Part shown: positions 15,340-29,485 of the stretch, one piece after another
How the letters are laid out: every line of letters starts with the position of its first letter
Numbering within the stretch: position 1 is the stretch's first letter
From: Apostichopus japonicus
Lineage: Eukaryota; Echinodermata; Holothuroidea; Aspidochirotida; Stichopodidae
Assembly: GCF_037975245.1 (NCBI RefSeq)
Contig: NC_092561.1
Location: forward strand, 11,779,001-11,843,000
Reading direction: 5' to 3'
DNA: 64,000 nucleotides
Notes under the pieces: model-generated
Databases searched by the model: none
What the model was told of the DNA's origin: nothing
What the model saw: the letters and a program-made list of their open reading frames with translations, nothing else
Program-made: the position numbers and the translations under genes

Positions 15340-16770
15340 TACCGATCAATCGAATGTGCAGTACCGATCAATCGAATGTTCGGTACCGATCAATCGAATG
15401 TGCGGTACCGATCGATCGAATGTGCGGTACCGATCAATCGAATGTGCGGAACCAATCAATCGAATGTACGGTATCGATCAATCGAATGTGCGTTACCGAT
15501 CAGTCGAATGTGCGTTACTGATCAATCGATGTTCGGTACCGATCAATCGAATGTGTGGTACCGATCAATCGAATGTGCGGAACCGATCATTCGAATGTTC
15601 GGTATCGATTAATCGAATGTTCGGCACCGGTGAATCGAATGTGCGGTATCGATCAATCGAATGTTCGGTACCGATCGATCGAATGTGCGGACCCGATCGA
15701 TCGAATGTGCGGTATCGATCAATCGAATGTGCGGACCCGATCGATCGAATGTGCGGTACCGATCAATCGAATGTGCGGTACCGATCGATCGAACGTGCGG
15801 TATACCGATCAATCGAATGTGCGATACTGATCCATCGAATGTGCGGAACAGATCAATCGAATGTTCGGTACCGATCGCTCGAATGTGTGGTACCGATCAA
15901 TCGAATGTGCGGTACAGATCGATCGAATGTGCGGTACCGATCAATCGAATGTGCGGTACCGATCAATCGAATGTGCGGTACAGATCAATCGAATGTGCGG
16001 TACCGATCAATCGAACGTGCGGTATCAATGAATCAAATGTGCGGTACCGATCAATCGAATGTGCGGTACCGATCAATCGAATGTGCGGTACAGATCGATC
16101 GAATGTTCGGTACCGATCGATCGAATGTGCGGAACCGATCAATCGAATGTTCGGTACCGATGAATCGAATGTTCGGTATCGATTAATGAAATGTTCGGCA
16201 CCGGTGAATCGAATGTGCGGTATCGATCAATCGAATGTTCGGTACCGATCGATCGAATGTGCGGACCCGATCGATCGAATGTGCGGTACCGATCAATCGA
16301 ATGTGCGGTACCGATCAATCGAACGTGCGGTATACCGATCAATCGAATGTGCGGTACTGATCCATCGAATGTGCGGAACAGATCAATCGAATGTGTGGTA
16401 CCGATCAATCGAATGTTCGGTACCGAGCCATCAAATTTACGAAACCGATCAATCGAATGTGCGTTACCGACCTATCGAATGTGCGGTACCCATCAATCGA
16501 ATGTGTGTTAACGATCAATCGAATGTGCGTTACCGTTCAATCGAATGTTCGGAATCGATGAATCAAATGTGCGTTACCGGTCAATCGAATGTGCGTTAAC
16601 GATCAATCGAATGTGCGTTACCGATCAATCGAAAGTTCGGTACCGATCAATCGAATGTGCTGTAACGCTTAATCGAATGTGCGGTACCGATCAATCGAAT
16701 GTACAGTACCGATCAATCGAATGTTCGGTACCGATCAATCGAATGTGCGGTACCGATCAATCGAATGTGC
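15340..16770 (+). repeat. 1.43-kb duplicated segment, copy 1 (3,286-bp spacing)
   Basis: Matches 18,626-20,056 variant for variant apart from a few substitutions. Shared markers include the short CAATCGATGTTCGG monomer (about 15,528 and 18,814), GATTAATGAAATG, and the GAGCCATCAAATTTACG variant. Copy 1 alone has a 1-bp deletion (GAATTGCGG near 15,333) just outside its left edge. Edges are approximate. Confidence 0.8.
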
Positions 16771-18625
16771 GATACCGATCAATCGAATGTGCGGTACAGA
16801 TCGATCGAATGTGCGGTACCGATCAATCGAATGTGCGGAACCAATCAATCGAATGTGCGGTATCGATCAATCGAATGTGCGTTACCGATCAGTCGAATGT
16901 GCGTTACTGATCAATCGAATGTTCGGTACCGATCGATCGAATGTGTGGTACCGATCAATCGAATGTGCGGTACAGATCGATCGAATGTGCGGTACCGATC
17001 AATCGAATGTGCGGAACCAATCAATCGAATGTGCGGTACCGATCAATCGAATCTGCGGTACCGATCTATCGAATGTGCGGTACCGATCAATCGAATGTGT
17101 GTTAACGATCAATCGAATGTGCCTAACCGATCAATCGAACGTGCGGTATCAATGAATCAAATGTGCGGTATCGATCAATCGAATGTGCGGAACTGATCGA
17201 TCGAATGTGCGTTACTGATCAATCGAATGTTCGGTACCGATCGATCGAATGTGCGGAACCGATCAATCGAATGTTCGGTATCGATCAATCGAATGTTCGG
17301 CACCGGTGAATCGAATGTGCGGTATCGATTAATCGAATGTTCGGTACCGATCGATCAAATGTGCGGACCCGATCGATCGAATGTGCGGTACCCATCAATC
17401 GAATGTGTGTTAACGATCAATCGAATGTGCGTTACCGATCAATCGAATGTTCGGAATCGATGAATCAAATATGCTTTACCGGTCAATCGAATGTGCGGTA
17501 CCGATCAATCGAATGTGCGTTAACGATCAATCGAATGTGCGTTACCGATCAATCGAATGTGCGGTACCGATCAATCGAATGTGCGGAACCGATCAATCGA
17601 ATGTGCGGTACCGATCAATCGAATGTGCGGTACAGATCGATCGAATGTGCGGTACAGATCGATCGAATGTGCGGTACCGATCAATCGAATGTGCGGTATC
17701 GATCAATCGAATGTGCGTTACCGATCAGTCGAATGTGCGTTACAGATCAATCGCATGTTCGGTACCGATCTATCGAATGTGTGGTACCGATCAATCGAAT
17801 GTGCGGTACAGATCGATCGAATGTGCGGTACCGATCAATCGAATGTGCGGAACCAATCAATCGAATGTTCGGTACCGATCGATCGAATGTGTGGTACCGA
17901 TCAATCGAATGTGTGTTAACGATCAATCGAATGTGCCTAACCGATCAATCGAACGTGCGGTATCAATGAATCCAATGTGCGGTGTCGATCAATCGATTGT
18001 GCGGAACCGATCAATCGATTGTGCGGTACCGATCAATCGAATGTGCGGTAAAAATCGATCGAATGTACGGTACCGATCAATCGAATGAGCGAGAACCAAT
18101 CAATCGAATGTGCGGTATCGATCAATCGAATGTGCGTTACCGATCAGTCGAATGTGCGGAACCGATCAATCGAATGTTCGGTATCGATTAATCGAATGTT
18201 CGGCACCGGTGAATCGAATGTGCGGTATCGATCAATCGAATGTGCGGTACCGATCAATCGAACGTGCGGTATACCGATCAATCGAATGTGCGGTACTGAT
18301 CAATCGAATGTTCGGTATTGATCGATCGAATGTTCGGTACCGATCGATCGAATGTGTGGTACCGATCAATCGAATGTGCGGAACCAATCAATCGAATGTG
18401 CGGTATCGATCAATCGAATGTGCGTTACCGATCAGTCGAATGTGCGGAACCGATCAATCGAATGTTCGGTATCGATTAATCGAATGTTCGGCACCGGTGA
18501 ATCGAATGTGCGGTATCGATCAATCGACTGTGCGGTACCGATCAATCGAACGTGCGGTATACCGATCAATCGAATGTGCGGTACTGATCAATCGAATGTT
18601 CGGTATTGTTCGATCGAATGTGCGA

Positions 18626-20056
18626 TACCGATCAATCGAATGTGCGGAACCGATCAATCGAATGTGCGGTACCGATCAATCGAATGTGCGGTACCGATCA
18701 ATCGAATGTGCGGTACCGATCAATCGAATGTGCGGAACCAATCAATCGAATGTACGGTATCGATCAATCGAATGTGCGTTACCGATCAGTCGAATGTGCG
18801 TTACTGAACAATCGATGTTCGGTACCGATCGATCGAATGTGTGGTACCGATCAATCGAATGTGCGGAACCGATCATTCGAATGTTCGGTATCGATTAATC
18901 GAATGTTCGGCACCGGTGAATCGAATGTGCGGTATCGATCAATCGAATGTTCGGTACCGATCGATCGAATGTGCGGACCCGATCGATCGAATGTGCGGTA
19001 TCGATCAATCGAATGTGCGGACCCGATCGATCGAATGTGCGGTACCGATCAATCGAATGTGCGGTACCGATCAATCGAACGTGCGGTATACCGATCAATC
19101 GAATGTGCGATACTGATCCATCGAATGTGCGGAACAGATCAATCGAATGTTCGGTACCGATCGCTCGAATGTGTGGTACCGATCAATCGAATGTGCGGTA
19201 CAGATCGATCGAATGTGCGGTACCGATCAATCGAATGTGCGGTACCGATCAATCGAATGTGCGGTACAGATCAATCGAATGTGCGGTACCGATCAATCGA
19301 ACGTGCGGTATCAATGAATCAAATGTGCGGTACCGATCAATCGAATGTGCGGTACCGATCAATCGAATGTGCGGTACAGATCGATCGAATGTTCGGTACC
19401 GATCGATCGAATGTGCGGAACCGATCAATCGAATGTTCGGTACCGATGAATCGAATGTTCGGTATCGATTAATGAAATGTTCGGCACCGGTGAATCGAAT
19501 GTGCGGTATCGATCAATCGAATGTTCGGTACCGATCGATCGAATGTGCGGACCCGATCGATCGAATGTGCGGTACCGATCAATCGAATGTGCGGTACCGA
19601 TCAATCGAACGTGCGGTATACCGATCAATCGAATGTGCGGTACTGATCCATCGAATGTGCGGAACAGATCAATCGAATGTGTGGTACCGATCAATCGAAT
19701 GTTCGGTACCGAGCCATCAAATTTACGAAACCGATCAATCGAATGTGCGTTACCGACCTATCGAATGTGCGGTACCCATCAATCGAATGTGTGTTAACGA
19801 TCAATCGAATGTGCGTTACCGTTCAATCGAATGTTCGGAATCGATGAATCAAATGTGCGTTACCGGTCAATCGAATGTGCGTTAACGATCAATCGAATGT
19901 GCGTTACCGATCAATCGAAAGTTCGGTACCGATCAATCGAATGTGCTGTAACGCTTAATCGAATGTGCGGTACCGATCAATCGAATGTACAGTACCGATC
20001 AATCGAATGTTCGGTACCGATCAATCGAATGTGCGGTACCGATCAATCGAATGTGC
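18626..20056 (+). repeat. 1.43-kb duplicated segment, copy 2
   Basis: Second copy of 15,340-16,770. Its right end overlaps the start of the 662-bp repeated unit, so two duplication events of different size are layered here. Confidence 0.8.
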
Positions 20057-20916
20057 GATACCGATCTATCGAATGTGTGGTACCGATCAATCGAATGTGT
20101 GTTAACGATCAATCGAATGTGCGTTACCGATCAATCGAATGTACGGTACCGATTTATCGAATGTTTGTTACCGATCAGTCCAATGTGCGTTACTGATCAA
20201 TCGAATGTTCGGTATTGATCGATCGAATGTGCGATACCGATCAATCGAATGTGCGGAACCGATCAATCGAATGTGCGGTACCGATCAATCGAATTTGCGG
20301 TATCGATCAATCGAATGTGCGGACCCGATCGATCGAATGTGCGGTACCGATCAATCGAATGTGCGGTACCGATCAATCGAACGTGCGGTATACCGATCAA
20401 TCGAATGTGCGATACTGATCCATCGAATGTGCGGAACAGATCAATCGAATGTGTGTTAACGATCAATCGAATGTGCGTTACCGTTCAATCGAATGTTCGG
20501 AATCGATGAATCAAATGTGCGTTACCGGTCAATCGAATGTGCGTTAACGATCAATCGAATGTGCGTTACCGATCAATCGAAAGTTCGGTACCGATCAATC
20601 GAATGTGCTGTAACGCTTAATCGAATGTGCGGTACCGATCAATCGAATGTACAGTACCGATCAATCGAATGTTCGGTACCGATCAATCGAATGTGCGGTA
20701 CCGATCAATCGAATGTGCGATACCGATCTATCGAATGTGTGGTACCGATCAATCGAATGTGTGTTAACGATCAATCGAATGTGCGTTACCGATCAATCGA
20801 ATGTACGGTACCGATTTATCGAATGTTTGTTACCGATCAGTCCAATGTGCGTTACTGATCAATCGAATGTTCGGTATTGATCGATCGAATGTGCGATACC
20901 GATCAATCGAATGTGC
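19787..20916 (+). repeat. 662-bp spaced duplication
   Basis: The segment at about 19,787-20,254 recurs at about 20,449-20,916; markers repeat at exactly 662 bp (30 monomers plus 2). Both include GTTACCGTTCAATCG, GGAATCGATGAATC, GCTGTAACGCTTAATCG, GTACAGTACC and GTTTGTTACC variants in order. The first part recurs again at about 21,419 (970 bp on) and occurs earlier at about 16,501. Confidence 0.78.
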
Positions 20917-23900
20917 GGTACCGATCAATCGAACGTGCGGTATCAATGAATCAAATGTGCGGTACCGATCAATCGAATGTGCGGTACCGATCAATCGAAT
21001 GTGCGGTACAGATCGATCGAATGTTCGGTACCGATCGATCGAATGTGCGGAACCGATCAATCGAATGTTCGGTACCGATGAATCGAATGTTCGGTATCGA
21101 TTAATGAAATGTTCGGCACCGGTGAATCGAATGTGCGGTATCGATCAATCGAATGTTCGGTACCGATCGATCGAATGTGCGGACCCGATCGATCGAATGT
21201 GCGGTACCGATCAATCGAATGTGCGGTACCGATCAATCGAACGTGCGGTATACCGATCAATCGAATGTGCGGTACTGATCCATCGAATGTGCGGAACAGA
21301 TCAATCGAATGTGTGGTACCGATCAATCGAATGTTCGGTACCGAGCCATCAAATTTACGAAACCGATCAATCGAATGTGCGTTACCGACCTATCGAATGT
21401 GCGGTACCCATCAATCGAATGTGTGTTAACGATCAATCGAATGTGCGTTACCGTTCAATCGAATGTTCGGAATCGATGAATCAAATGTGCGTTACCGGTC
21501 AATCGAATGTGCGTTAACGATCAATCGAATGTGCGTTACCGATCAATCGAAAGTTCGGTACCGATCAATCGAATGTGCTGTAACGCTTAATCGAATGTGC
21601 GGTACCGATCAATCGAATGTACAGTACCGATCAATCGAATGTTCGGTACCGATCAATCGAATGTGCGGTACCGATCGATCGAATGTGCGGACCCGATCTA
21701 TCGAATGTGCGGTACCGATCAATCGAATGTGTGTTAACGATCAATCGAATGTGCGTTACCGATCAATCGAATGTGCGGTACCGATCAATCGAATGTTTGT
21801 TACCGATCAGTCCAATGTGCGTTACTGATCAATCGAATGTTCGGTATTGATCGATCGAATGTGCGATACCGATCAATCGAATGTGCGGAACCGATCAATC
21901 GAATGTGCGGTACCGATCAATCGAATGTGCGGTACAGATCGATCGAATGTGCGGTACCGATCAATCGAATGTGCGGAACCAATCAATCGAATGTGCGGTA
22001 TCGATCAATCGAATGTGCGTTACCGATCAGTCGAATGTGCGTTACTGATCAATCGAATGTTCGGTACCGATCGATCGAATGTGTGGTACCGATCAATCGA
22101 ATGTGCGGTACAGATCGATCGAAGGTGCAGTACCGATCAATCGAATGTGTGTTAACGATCAATCGAATGTGCCTAACCGATCAATCGAACGTGCGGTATC
22201 AATGAATCAAATGTGCGGTATCGATCAATCGAATGTGCGGAACTGATCGATCGAATGTGCGTTACTGATCAATCGAATGTTCGGTACCGATCGATCGAAT
22301 GTGTGGAACCGATCAATCGAATGTGCGGTATCGATTAATCGAATGTTCGGTACCGATCGATCAAATGTGCGGACACGATCGATCGAATGTGCGGTACCGA
22401 TCAATCGAATGTGTGTTAACGATCAATCGAATGTGCGTTACCGATCAATCGAATGTTCGGAATCGATGAATCAAATGTGCTTTACCGGTCAGTCGAATGT
22501 GCGGTACCGATCAATCGAATGTGCGTTAACGATCAATCGAATGTGCGTTACCGATCAATCGAATGTTCGGTACCGATCAATCGAATGTGCTGTAACGCTT
22601 AATCGAATTTGCGGTACCGATCAATCGAATGTGCAGTACCGATCAATCGAATGTGCGGTACCGATCAATCGAATGTGCGGTACCGATCAATCGAATGTGC
22701 GTTACCGATTAATAGAATGTGCGTTACTGATTGATCGAATGTTCGGTACCGATCGATCGAATGTGTGGTACCGATCAATCGAGTGTGCGATACCGATCTA
22801 TCGAATGTGCGGTATCGATCAATCGAATGTTCGGTACAGATCGATCGAATGTGCGGTACCGATCAATCGAATGTGCGGAACCAATCGATCGAATGTGTGG
22901 TACCGATAAATCGAGTGTGCGATACCGATCGATCGAATGTGCGGTACCGATCAATCGGATGTGTGTTAACGATCAATCGAATGTGCGTTACCGATCAATC
23001 GAATGTGCGGTACCGATTTATCGAATGTGCGGTACCGATCAATCAAATGTGCGGAACTGATCGATCGAATGTGCGTTAACGATCAATCGAATGTTCGGTA
23101 CCGATCGATCGAATGTACGGAACCGATGAATCGAATGTTCGCTATCGATTAATCGAATGTTCGGCACCGGTGAATCGAATGTGCGGAATCGATCAATCGA
23201 ATGTTCGGTACCGATCGATCGAATGTGCGGACCCGATCGATCGAATGTTCGGTACCGATCGATCGAATGTGCGGAACCGATCAATCGAATGTTCGGTATC
23301 GATTAATCGAATGTTCGGCACCGGTGAATCGAATGTGCGATATCGATCAATCGAATGTGCGGTACCGATCAATCGAACGTGCGGTATACCGATCAATCGA
23401 ATGTGCGGTACTGATCAATCGAATGTTCGGTATTGATCGATCGAATGTGCGATACCGATCAATCGAATGTGCGGAACCGATCAATCGAATGTGCGGTACC
23501 GATCAATCGAATGTGCGGTACAGATCGATCGAATGTGCGGTACCGATCAATCGAATGTGCGGTATCGATCAATTGAATGTGCGTTACCGATCAGTCGAAT
23601 GTGCGTTACAGATCAATCGCATGTTCGGTACCGATCAATCGAATGTGTGGTACCGATCAATCGAATGTGCGGTACAGATCGATCGAATGTGCGGTACCGA
23701 TCAATCGAATGTGCGGAACCAATCAATCGAATGTTCGATACCGATCGATCCAATATGTGGTACCGATCAATCGAATGTGTGTTAACGATCAATCGAATGT
23801 GCCTAACCGATCAATCGAACGTGCGGTATCAATGAATCCAATGTGCGGTATCGATCAATCGATTGTGCGGAATCGATCAATCGAATGTGCGGTACCGATC

Positions 23901-24616
23901 AATCGAATGTGCGGTAAAAATCCATCGAATGTGCGGTACCGATCAATCGAATGTGCGGAACCAATCAATCGAATGTGCGGTATCGATCAATCGAATGTGC
24001 GTTACCGATCAGTCGAATGTGCGGAACCGATCAATCGAATGTTCGGTATCGATTAATCGAATGTTCGGCACCGGTGAATCGAATGTGCGGTATCGATCAA
24101 TCGAATGTGCGGTACCGATCAATCGAACGTGCGGTATACCGATCAATCGAATGTGCGGTACTGATCAATCGAATGTTCGGTATTGATCGATCGAATGTTC
24201 GGTACCGATCGATCGAATGTGTGGTACCGATCAATCGAATGTGCGGAACCAATCAATCGAAAGTGCGGTATCGATCAATCGAATGTGCGTTACCGATCAG
24301 TCGAATGTGCGGAACCGATCAATCGAATGTTCGGTATCGATTAATCGAATGTGCGATACCGATCAATCGAATGTGTGGTACCGATCAATCGAGTGTGCGA
24401 TACCGATCTATCGAATGTGCGGTACCGATCAATCGAATGTGTGTTAACGATCAATCGAATGTGCGTTACCGATCAATCGAATGTGCGGTACCGTTCAATC
24501 GAATGTTTGTTACCGATCAGTCCAATGTGCGTTACTGATCAATCGAATGTTCGGTATTGATCGATCGAATGTGCGATACCGATCAATCGAATGTGCGGAA
24601 CCGATCAATCGAATGT

Positions 24617-27326
24617 TCGGTACAGATCGATCGAATGTGCGGTACCGATCAATCGAATGTGCGGAACCAATCAATCGAATGTGCGGTATCGATCAATCGA
24701 ATGTGCGTTACCGATCAGTCGAATGTGCGTTACTGATCAATCGAATGTTCGGTACCGATCGATCGAATGTGTGGTACCGATCAATCGAATGTGCGGTACA
24801 GATCGATCGAATGTGCGGTACCGATCAATCGAATGTGCGGAACCAATCAATCGAATGTGCGGTACCGATCTATCGAATGTGCGGTATAAATGAGTCGAAT
24901 GTGCGGTACCGATCAATCGAATGTGCGGAACCGATCTATAGAATGTGCGGTACCGATCAATCGAATGTGTGTTAACGATCAATCGAATGTGCCTAACCGA
25001 TCAATCGAACGTGCGGTATCAATGAATCAAATGTGCGGTATCGATCAATCGAATGTGCGGAACTGATCGATCGAATGTGCGTTAACGATCAATCGAATGT
25101 TCGGTACCGATCGATCGAATGTGCGGAACCGATCAATCGAATGTTCGGTATCGATTAATCGAATGTTCGGCACCGGTGAATCGAATGTGCGGTATCGATC
25201 AATCGAATGTTCGGTACCGATCGATCGAATGTGCGGACCCGATCGATCGAATGTGCGGTATCGATCAATCGAATGTGCGGACCCGATCGATCGAATGTGC
25301 GGTACCGATCAATCGAATGTGCGGTACCGATCAATCGAACGTGCGGTATACCGATCAATCGAATGTGCGGTACTGATCCATCGAATGTGCGGAACAGATC
25401 AATCGAATGTGTGGTACCGATCAATCGAATGTTCGGTACCGAGCCATCAAATTTACGTAACCGATCAATCGAATGTGCGTTACCGACCTATCGAATGTGC
25501 GGTACCGATCAATCGAATGTGCGGTACAGATCGATCGAATGTGCGTTACCGATCAATCGAATGTGCGGAACCAATCAATCGAATGTGCGGTATCGATCAA
25601 TCGAATGTGCGTTACCGATCAGTCGAATGTGCGTTACTGATCAATCGAATGTTCGGTACCGATCTATCGAATGTGTGGTACCGATCAATCGAATGTGCGG
25701 TACAGATCAATCGAATGTGCGGTACCGATCAATCGAATGTGCGGGACCAATCAATCGAATGTGCGGTACTGATCTATCGAATGTGCGGTATAAATGAGTC
25801 GAATGTGCGGTACCGATCAATCGAATGTGTGGTATCGATCAATCGAATGTGCGGTACCGATCAATCGAATGTGTGTTAACGATCAATCGAATGTGCCTAA
25901 CCGATCAATCGAACGTGCGGTATCAATGAATCAAATGTGCGGTATCGATCAATCGAGTGTGCGGTATCGATCAATCGAATGTGCGTTACCGATCAGTCGA
26001 ATGTGCGTTACTGATCAATCGAATGTTCGGTACCGATCAATCGAATGTGTGGTACCGATCAATCGAATGTTCGGTACCGATCGATCGAATGTGCGGAACC
26101 GATCAATCGAATGTGCGGTACCGATGAATCGAATGTTCGGTATCGATGAATCGAATGTTCGGTACCGATGAATCTAATGTGCGGTATCTTTCAATCGAAT
26201 GTTTGTTACCGATCAGTCCTATGTGTGTTAACGATCAATCGAATGTTCGGTATTGATCGATCGAATGTGCGATACCGATCAATCGAATGTGCGGAACCGA
26301 TCAATCGAATGTGCGGTACCGATCAATCGAATGTGCGGTACCGATCGATCGAATGTTCGGTACCGAGCCATCGAATTTACGAAACCGATCAATCGAATGT
26401 GCGTTACCGACCTATCGAATGTGCGGTACCGATCAATCGAATGTGTGTTAACGATCAATCGAATGTGCGTTACCGATCAATCGAATGTGCGGAACCAATC
26501 AATCGAATGTGCGGTATCGATCAATCGAATGTGCGTTACCGATCAGTCGAATGTGCGTTACTGATCAATCGAATGTTCGGTACCGATCTATCGAATGTGT
26601 GGTACCGATCAATCGAATGTGCGGTACAGATCAATCGAATGTGCGGTACCGATCAATCGAATGTGCGGGACCAATCAATCGAATGTGCGGTACTGATCTA
26701 TCGAATGTGCGGTATAAATGAGTCGAATGTGCGGTACCGATCAATCGAATGTGTGGTATCGATCAATCGAATGTGCGGTACCGATCAATCGAATGTGTGT
26801 TAACGATCAATCGAATGTGCCTAACCGATCAATCGAACGTGAGGTATCAATGAATCAAATGTGCGGTATCGATCAATCGAATGTTCGGAAATGATCGATC
26901 GAATGTGCGTTAACGATCAAGCGAATGTTCGGTACCGATCGATCGAATGTGCGGAACCGATCAATCGAATGTTCGGTATCGATTAATCGAATGTTTGGCA
27001 CCGGTGAATCGAATGTGCGGTATCGATCAATCGAATGTTCGGTACCGATCGATCGAATGTGCGGACCCGATCGATCGAATGTGCGGTATCGATCAATCGA
27101 ATGTGCGGACCCGATCGATCGAATGTGCGGCACCGATCAATCGAATGTGCGGTACCGATCAATCGAACGTGCGGTATACCGATCAATCGAATGTGCGGTA
27201 CTGATCCATCGAATGTGCGGAACAGATCAATCGAATGTGTGGTACCGATCAATCGAATGTGCGGTACCGATCAATCAAATGTGCGTTACCGATTAATAGA
27301 ATGTGCGTTACTGATCAATCGAATGT
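24617..27326 (+). repeat. 2.71-kb duplicated segment, copy 1 (4,869-bp spacing)
   Basis: Matches 29,486-32,195 with a constant 4,869-bp offset along its length; GTACAGATCG at 24,620 and 29,489 marks the left side. The right edge lies about 20 bp from the start of the inverted block. Differences are scattered substitutions, plus one interval of unchanged length (about 26,470-26,570 versus 31,340-31,440) where the variant content differs, as expected of a conversion patch. Confidence 0.83.
27151..27326 (+). repeat. Forward arm of a perfect 176-bp inverted repeat
   Basis: Reading 27,687-27,862 on the minus strand gives the same 176 bases as this arm, with no mismatch by eye. The match includes the rare GGTATACC junction (27,173-27,180), the ACTGATCC variant and the TAATAG variant. 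Identity stops at both ends on single substitutions (TGTGCG versus TGTGTG on the outer side, TGTGCG versus TGTTCG on the inner side). The arms are separated by about 360 bp. Confidence 0.88.
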
Positions 27327-27346
27327 GCGGTACCGATTAATCGAAT

Positions 27347-28025
27347 CTATTACCGCACATTTGATTCATTGATACCGCACGTTCGATTGATCGGTTAGGC
27401 ACATTCGATTGATCGTTAACACACATTCGATTGAACGGTACCGCACATTCGATTGATCGGTACCGCACATTCGACTCATTTATACCGCACATTCGATAGA
27501 TCGGTACCGCACATTCGATTGATTGGTTCCGCACATTCGATTGATCGGTACCGCACACTCGATCGATCTGTACCGCACATTCGATTGATCGGTACCACAC
27601 ATTCGATCGATCGGTACCGAACATTCGATTGATCAGTAACGCACATTCGACTGATCGGTACCACACATTCGATCGATCGGTTCCGAACATTCGATTGATC
27701 AGTAACGCACATTCTATTAATCGGTAACGCACATTTGATTGATCGGTACCGCACATTCGATTGATCGGTACCACACATTCGATTGATCTGTTCCGCACAT
27801 TCGATGGATCAGTACCGCACATTCGATTGATCGGTATACCGCACGTTCGATTGATCGGTACCACACATTCGATCGATCGGTACCGAACATTCGATTGATC
27901 AGTAACGCACATTCGACTGATCGGTAACGCACATTCGATTGATCGATACCGCACACTCGATTAATTGGTTCCGCACATTCGATTGATCGGTACCGCTCAT
28001 TCGATCGATCTGTACCGCACATTCG
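27347..28025 (-). repeat. Inverted satellite block
   Basis: This is the only stretch where the satellite runs on the minus strand: the + strand reads TACCGCACATTCGATTGATCGG-type monomers for about 31 units. The left edge is a switch from forward TTAATCGAAT to CTATTACCGCAC, and the right edge a switch from CACATTCG to GTTAATAGAATG, each good to a few bases. CTATTA (27,347-27,352) and TAATAG (28,028-28,033) make a short inverted match at the two edges. Read on the minus strand, its ends match forward satellite near 33,163-33,330 and 33,410-33,550, including rare AATGAGCGG and AATTAATCGAGTG variants. About 290 bp in its middle is absent from that forward relative and instead matches DNA left of the block. 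An assembly error is the main alternative. Confidence 0.93.
27687..27862 (-). repeat. Inverted arm of the 176-bp inverted repeat
   Basis: Partner of 27,151-27,326, inside the inverted block; its GGTATACC lies at 27,833-27,840. The same sequence also occurs forward near 32,020-32,195, where the longer duplicated segment is repeated without an inversion. A transcript across both arms could fold into a 176-bp stem with a ~360-nt loop; whether it is transcribed cannot be told from sequence. Confidence 0.88.
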
Positions 28026-28098
28026 GTTAATAGAATGTGCGTTACTGATCAATCGAATGTGCGGAACTGATCGATCGAATGTGCGTTAACGATTAATC

Positions 28099-28935
28099 GA
28101 ATGTTCGGTACCGATCGATCGAATGTGCGGAACCGATCATTCGAATGTAACGCTTAATCGAATGTGCGGTACCGATCAATCGAATGTGAAGTACCGATCA
28201 ATCGAATGTGCGGTACCGATCAATCGAATGTGCGGTACCGATCAATCGAATGTGCGTTACCGATTAATAGAATGTGCGTTACTGATTGATCGAATGTTCG
28301 GTACCGATCGATCGAATGTGTGGTACCGATCAATCGAGTGTGCGATACCGATCTATCGAATGTGCAGTACCGATCAATCGAATGTGTGTTAACGATCAAT
28401 CGAATGTGCGGTACCGATTAATCGAATGTGCGGTACCGATCAATCGAATATACGGTACCGATCAATCGAAAGTGCGGAACCGATCGATCGAATGTGCGTT
28501 AACGATCAATCGAATGTTCGGTACCGATGAATCGAATGTTCGGTATCGATGAATCGAATGTTCGGTACCGATGAATCTAATGTGCGGTATCTTTCAATCG
28601 AATGTTTGTTACTGATCAGTCCAATGTGCGTTACTTATCAATCGAATGTTCGGTATTGATCGATCGAATGTGCGATACCGATCAATCGAATGTGCGGAAC
28701 CGATCAATCGAATGTGCGGTACCGATCAATCGAATGTGCGGTACCGAGCCATCGAATTTACGAAACCGATCAATCGAATGTGCGTTACCGACCTATCGAA
28801 TGTGCGGTACCGATCAATCGAATGTGTGTTAACGATCAATCGAATGTGGGTTACCGATCAATCGAATGTTCGGAATCGATGAATCAAATGTGCGTTACCG
28901 GTCAATCGAATGTGCGGTACCGATCAATCGAATGT
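28099..28935 (+). repeat. Insertion-site paralogue A (no LTR)
   Basis: About 837 bp matching the LTR-bearing segment at 33,554-35,425 and the LTR-free segment at 36,212-37,092, less two monomers. The uninterrupted GCGGT equivalent to the insertion point is 28,716-28,720, followed after one monomer by the GAGCCATCGAATTTACG marker exactly as on the right side of the LTR. Confidence 0.85.
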
Positions 28936-29485
28936 GTGTTAACGATCAATCGAATGTGCGTTACCGATCAATCGAATGTGCGGTACCGATCAATCGAATG
29001 TGCGGGACCAATCAATCGAATGTGCGGTACTGATCTATCGAATGTGCGGTATAAATGAGTCGAATGTGCGGTACCGATCAATCGAATGTACGGTACCGAT
29101 CAATCGAATGTGCGGTACCGATCAATCGAATGTTCGGTACCGAGCCATCGAATTTACGAAACCGATCAATCGAATGTGCGTTACCGACCTATCGAATGTG
29201 CGGTACCGATCAATCGAATGTGTGTTAACGATCAATCGAATGTGCGTTACCGATCAATCGAATGTTCGGAATCGATGAATCAAATGTGCGTTACCGGTCA
29301 ATCGAATGTGCGGTACCGATCAATCGAATGTGCGTTAACGATCAATCGAATGTGCGTTACCGGTCAATCGAATGTTCGGTACCGATCGATCGAATGTGCT
29401 GTAACGCTTAATCGAATGTGCGGTACCGATCAATCGAATGTGCGGAACCGATCAATCGAATGTGCGGTACCGATCAATCGAATGT

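Larger units (their letters stand above)
1..27346 (+). repeat. 22-bp satellite array, left block (forward)
   Basis: Head-to-tail tandem array of about 1,240 copies of a 22-bp monomer; positions 49-70 are a consensus copy. Each monomer has a near-dyad CGATCAATCG, a fairly constant TCGAATGT core, and the palindrome CGGTACCG across the monomer junction. Common substitutions are CAATCG to CGATCG, TGTGCG to TGTTCG, GCGGTA to GCGTTA, and GGTACC to GGAACC, GGACCC or GGTATC. Rarer diagnostic variants include GCTGTAACGCTTAATCG, GTATAAATGAGTCG and a 2-bp-longer GGTATACC junction. Composition is about 50% GC with three CpG per monomer. The array is not homogeneous: rare variants recur in blocks at spacings of hundreds to thousands of bases, showing higher-order structure. 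I see no gene, RNA or mobile element in it. The left end is open. Confidence 0.97.
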
